DNA of 64,000 nucleotides from Allium sativum (taxonomy: Eukaryota; Streptophyta; Magnoliopsida; Asparagales; Amaryllidaceae): positions 317,231,456 through 317,295,455 of the forward strand of contig CM060922.1 in assembly GCA_030737875.1 (NCBI GenBank), in the 5' to 3' direction. Under the pieces are notes generated by a model. The model did no database searches, had not been told where the DNA came from, and saw only the letters and a program-made list of their open reading frames with translations. Position numbers and translations under genes: made by a program. Positions within the stretch are counted from its first letter, which is position 1. Each line of letters opens with the position of its first letter. Positions 60,673 through 64,000 of the stretch are shown here, piece by piece.

Positions 60673-61672
60673 TAGGGCTGTCAAAAACATGCCCAGCCCA
60701 ATTACCCAAGTTTAAATGGGTTGGGTCAAACCCATTTAACTATTAGTAACATTATTGGGTTGACCCAACCAATCCATTTAAAAATGCTGGGTCAATGGTT
60801 CCAGCCCGTATGCCCATTTATTCCCATTTAGCCCACGAAATTTATGTTCCCTTCTCGTGGTCTCGCTCCAAACCGTGTAATGTATCCAAAAATTAGGGTT
60901 CCGCCGATCTCCTCTTTTGCTTCGATCAAATAAACGAGAAGTTTTAAGATTATTTAGTCACGATCTCCGCTTCTGACTTCTCTTTTGAGTAGATCTAATC
61001 GATATTTTAAGGTAAATAATTCTGATCGATTCATGATTTTTATGATTGTTCCATGTTTTTTTATTGCGCCGCCTCGTCGTTTAATCGTTCCTTCCACTTT
61101 CAGTGTAGAGTTACCGCGCATCTCTATTAGAGATAATCGATACTTTCATCGTCTTTCATAAAGGCGTACCAACTTGCTCTTCGATTTATTCAAGGTATGA
61201 TACTCTAATTTATATTTATGTTTTCTAATTTGTTTAGTCTATTTTTTAAGCTTTGTATTCAGTTCAATTCATCATAATTAAGTTTAGCTGACTAAAATAT
61301 AGCTCAGTTTTGTTTTAATAGGTAGTATTTGCAAAGCAATATCTCGAACAATCAATTTTAGCATCACACAGTTTTTTTATCCATCTTATTGTTTGTAATA
61401 TATTGTTTCCATATAAAATTGATGTTGAGAACTTGGTCTGAATTGATGTTGTTCATGTATGTCAGTTTTATGGTTTTTTCATGTTTAACAAATTTTTTCA
61501 ATAATGGGTTTAATGGGTTGGGCCTGGGTTACCCGTTAAGTTAGTGGGTTGGGTTGGGTTTGACCCATCTAATAAATGGGTTTAATGGGTTGGGTTAGTA
61601 TTTATCTTAAATGGGTTGGGTTAATTTTTACCCAACCCATTTATGCCCAACCCAACCCATTTGACACCCCTA
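60673..61672. mobile_element. Non-autonomous hAT element, 1000 bp
   Basis: Terminal TAGGGCTGTCAAA and inverted TAGGGGTGTCAAA, with a perfect 8-bp target duplication GGTATACC (60665-60672 and 61673-61680). Both subterminal regions are packed with AAATGGGTTGGG and its complement AACCCATTT, likely transposase-binding repeats. There is no transposase frame. The middle (60850-61200) is more balanced and has AAATTAGGGTTCCGCCGATC, which looks like a plant 5' UTR and may be captured. Confidence 0.93.
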
Positions 61673-61680
61673 GGTATACC

Positions 61681-62126
61681 TTATTGTGTGTGCTATGAAG
61701 ACCAACTATTGTAGTCATCACCAAAGAATAGGTCCAGGTTAGTCCATCCCAACATGTCTTATATTGCACCTTATGCTTTTGCTTCGTATACTTGTTCTCC
61801 TCTAATCATCAACCTGATGATTACGACCTTCCCTCATTTCTTGTAACAATGCCATGTAAAAAGCGAGGAATGCATAATAATCTTGAGATGATGGATCAAG
61901 CGTCAGTCGCGTGCTTATGAGGCTTGCTTGGTGGATGCAGTGTCAGCCTCCTGTTGTGGTACTTTTGATAGTAGGGTTCACATCACATCAATCAAACATT
62001 GTTATGGTACGAAGACTTCTTTAACTCTTCTTAAGGTGAGAACTGATGTAATGGATATTTTCTTTATGATGTATTCATATTCTCTTTATAACGAAATACA
62101 TTTTTAAATTTAGATGCATAATTTGA
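61681..62126. other. No feature recognised
   Basis: Mixed-composition sequence without credible frames, repeats or terminal motifs. Confidence 0.4.
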
Positions 62127-62357
62127 CTAATTTGATTCCTTATCCATAGTGTCTGTGTATTGTTCATGAAGCTGTGAATTTGAGCTATTGCTTTTGCTTG
62201 TAGTTGAATAGTTAAGGTTTGTGTTTGGTTTTCTAGTCAAAACCTTTTCAGATAAATGTAGCTTCAATGGATGAACAAAACATTTATAATTAGGACATAC
62301 ACTAGGTTTCCATTCATGTTCTACAGGTTGAATGAACACCTCACTATTATTGTTCAC
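62127..62357 (-). pseudogene. Possible LINE ORF1 zinc-knuckle relic
   Basis: This 76-codon minus-strand frame has PVEHEWKPSVCPNYKCFVHP, which resembles the V-x-YEW-x-P-x-x-C-x-x-C-x-x-FGH start of the zinc knuckle in plant L1-type LINE ORF1 / DUF4283 proteins. The second Cys is Tyr and the Gly-His is Val-His, so the metal site is broken. A Ser/Thr/Asn-rich tail follows. No endonuclease or reverse transcriptase is nearby. The call rests on one short motif. Confidence 0.42.
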
Positions 62358-63204
62358 TATCGTAAATCATTTGAAAATTTAAAATCACTATTGATTTCAT
62401 GTAAAACCGTGGCATATGAGATTTTAGTCACAATTTTAGTGTAGTGATCCAGTTTTAATAGATTCCTAAAGATTAAAACAATTCTATTGATCCCTTCTTT
62501 TAATTAAAATTCATTCCTAATGCTTGCAAGTGGAACCCACACAAGAACAGACTAAAACATTTTCTTTGAAATATTTATATCAACATAGTCAATTTTTTAT
62601 CATACAAATTTGAACCTCCAGCTAATAATCTTTTGTATCTACAAATTTAATAACGAAAAATCCATTTTCTTTGGTATGAATATAAAATTATCATTTAGAC
62701 TACCAAACTCTTTCAATATATGATCAAAAATAATGATAGTACAGAAGTAAACCAATAACAAAAATAACTATAGAGTTATTCCAATACCATTTACCTAAAA
62801 CTACCACTAAATTGGTCATTCGAGCATAAATCCTTTGACTAAAATCAACTGGGTTATATAATTTCAAGGGAGTGGTTACTGAAATTCCTTCTTCTATGTT
62901 AACTGCTTTTCACATCCTTGTTGCTGCATTTGTTAGTCTAGTATTATTTGAGATCGAGGTGTGTCCGTTGTTTGAAATTCTTACTGGCATTATTATTGCA
63001 CCAAATCTTCTGTGAGACTTGAGCATAATTGTCTTGATTTTTCTTTAACTCTTGGGGATTATTCCAAGATACTTGTATTGTTTTCCATAAAGGGACCTTA
63101 GAGATTTTAGTTGTTTCTCCTGGTTTAGCTTATATGACCTCTTCAAATTTCACTTAGAAATAACTGGTATAAAACCATCATTGTCACCGATAGGTTGTTT
63201 TTGA
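62358..63204. other. No gene recognised
   Basis: AT-rich sequence with no frame above 60 codons. It could be 3' UTR or downstream flank if the exon-like block at 63205-63290 is real. Confidence 0.4.
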
Positions 63205-63290
63205 CTAGAAGAGATTAGGAGCATCCGATGGAATGAACGATGGATGTTGAAAATGCTGAGGAATTGGAGTTTCGGAGCTGCCATTAGAGG
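63205..63290 (-). CDS. Possible terminal exon of a minus-strand gene
   Basis: On the minus strand a pyrimidine-rich TTTGTGTTTCAG (acceptor complement at 63291-63296) is followed by an open block, SNGSSETPIPQHFQHPSFIP and a short tail SDAPNLF, then a TAG stop at 63205. Base composition is much less AT-rich than the flanks. The adjoining right side is AT-rich and intron-like up to the window end, so upstream exons would lie outside. The peptide is Pro/Ser-rich and not assigned to a family. Confidence 0.35.
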
Positions 63291-63315
63291 CTGAAACACA
63301 AAGTTGTGAAACACT

Positions 63316-63378
63316 TATATATATATTATATATAATAACAAATTCATATTTTTTAAAATATATATATATATATATATT
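63316..63378. repeat. TA-rich microsatellite
   Basis: Runs of (TA)n interrupted by an AACAAATTC spacer. It lies in the presumed intron next to the possible terminal exon. Confidence 0.8.
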
Positions 63379-64000
63379 CATAAACATATTTATAATATCT
63401 ATATATGTACATATATTTGAAAGAAAAAAATATTTCATGCATTTCTAGATCATATGCACATTTTTTAAGATTATATTAAAATATATAATTATAGATTAAT
63501 TAGTCAAAAAGTAATAAAATATTGATAAAATATATTTAAATTTTATACTTTTAGAAAATCTTGCAAGATATCTGATGCTTGATTAAATCATCATTATTTT
63601 ACTAAGCCAAAAACAACTTATTAGTAATTAATTATTTTTGACTATATCTTATAATGATTTTTAAAAGTAACAAAATAATATTTAAATTTTTAGTTTTTGA
63701 CTAAGTGCTTATTTCATGATAAAATAATGTTATAGAATTTAAAGTAATTTTTAGAATCATATTATATTTTTAATAAATATGTTAAATAGTATATTGATTT
63801 AAATAATATTAAATAATTATCTAAGATAAATATACTATAGCCGAATATTATAATTACTGTAAATGCATATACAAATATTTATTCAATTATAAGAATGAAA
63901 AATGATGGTATAATAAAATATAAATCGTACAATCACAATTAAATGACATATTAATGTGTATATATGTTAATTAAATAAATAATTATTGTTATAAATAAAT
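63379..64000. other. AT-rich sequence, no gene recognised
   Basis: Roughly 85% A+T with no coding frames. It is possibly intronic for a gene beyond the right edge. Confidence 0.4.

Overview
The window looks like repeat-dense nuclear DNA of a flowering plant, probably a eudicot. It is AT-rich and made of plant-type LTR retrotransposons primed by initiator tRNA-Met (TGGTATCAGAGC), CACTA transposons, hAT elements and captured pieces of plant genes (MCM2, a STRUBBELIG-family receptor kinase, a PARP). I see no intact host gene, rRNA, tRNA or CRISPR array.

Layout. (1) Positions 1-28496 are a tandem array of a non-autonomous retrotransposon with an exceptionally long LTR: LTR (5' cut by the window), internal 1037 bp, LTR 6566 bp, internal 1037 bp, LTR 6567 bp, internal 1037 bp, LTR 6573 bp. 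Neighbouring units share LTRs. Each internal region has a PBS and a PPT but no gag or pol. The LTR carries a promoter-like GC-rich leader, a 97-bp triple repeat, a 27-bp minisatellite and several stem-loops. (2) The array sits inside an older, diverged LTR of the same superfamily. Pieces of that LTR survive at 28497-28879, 33961-37878 and 56556-about 57630. (3) The old LTR is split by two CACTA transposons: CACTA-1 (28880-33957, TSD AAT) and CACTA-3 (37879-56552, TSD GGA). (4) CACTA-3 was itself hit by a 706-bp hAT element (41383-42088), a short Copia-type element (44739-46770, TSD CTAGA) and a gag-protease Copia element (47498-55080, TSD TGCTC). The Copia element was then hit by CACTA-2 (48462-53069, TSD CAT). 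(5) From 57.6 kb to the end is degraded DNA with an orphan CACTA end, a 1000-bp hAT element (60673-61672, TSD GGTATACC), a possible LINE zinc-knuckle relic and one possible terminal exon.

Gene content is transposon-borne. CACTA-1 carries exon-by-exon relics of an SRF leucine-rich-repeat ectodomain and of a PARP. CACTA-3 carries a broken MCM2 ATPase segment. CACTA-2 carries an unidentified spliced-looking transcription unit. No CACTA transposase, integrase or reverse transcriptase is visible, so every element here depends on enzymes encoded elsewhere.

The most novel signal is the giant LTR. Comparing the young array with the old relative shows stem-loops whose paired bases change together: a 72-nt hairpin, and paired hairpins with a conserved TMACCAGTTT loop. 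This points to a structured non-coding RNA function inside the LTR.
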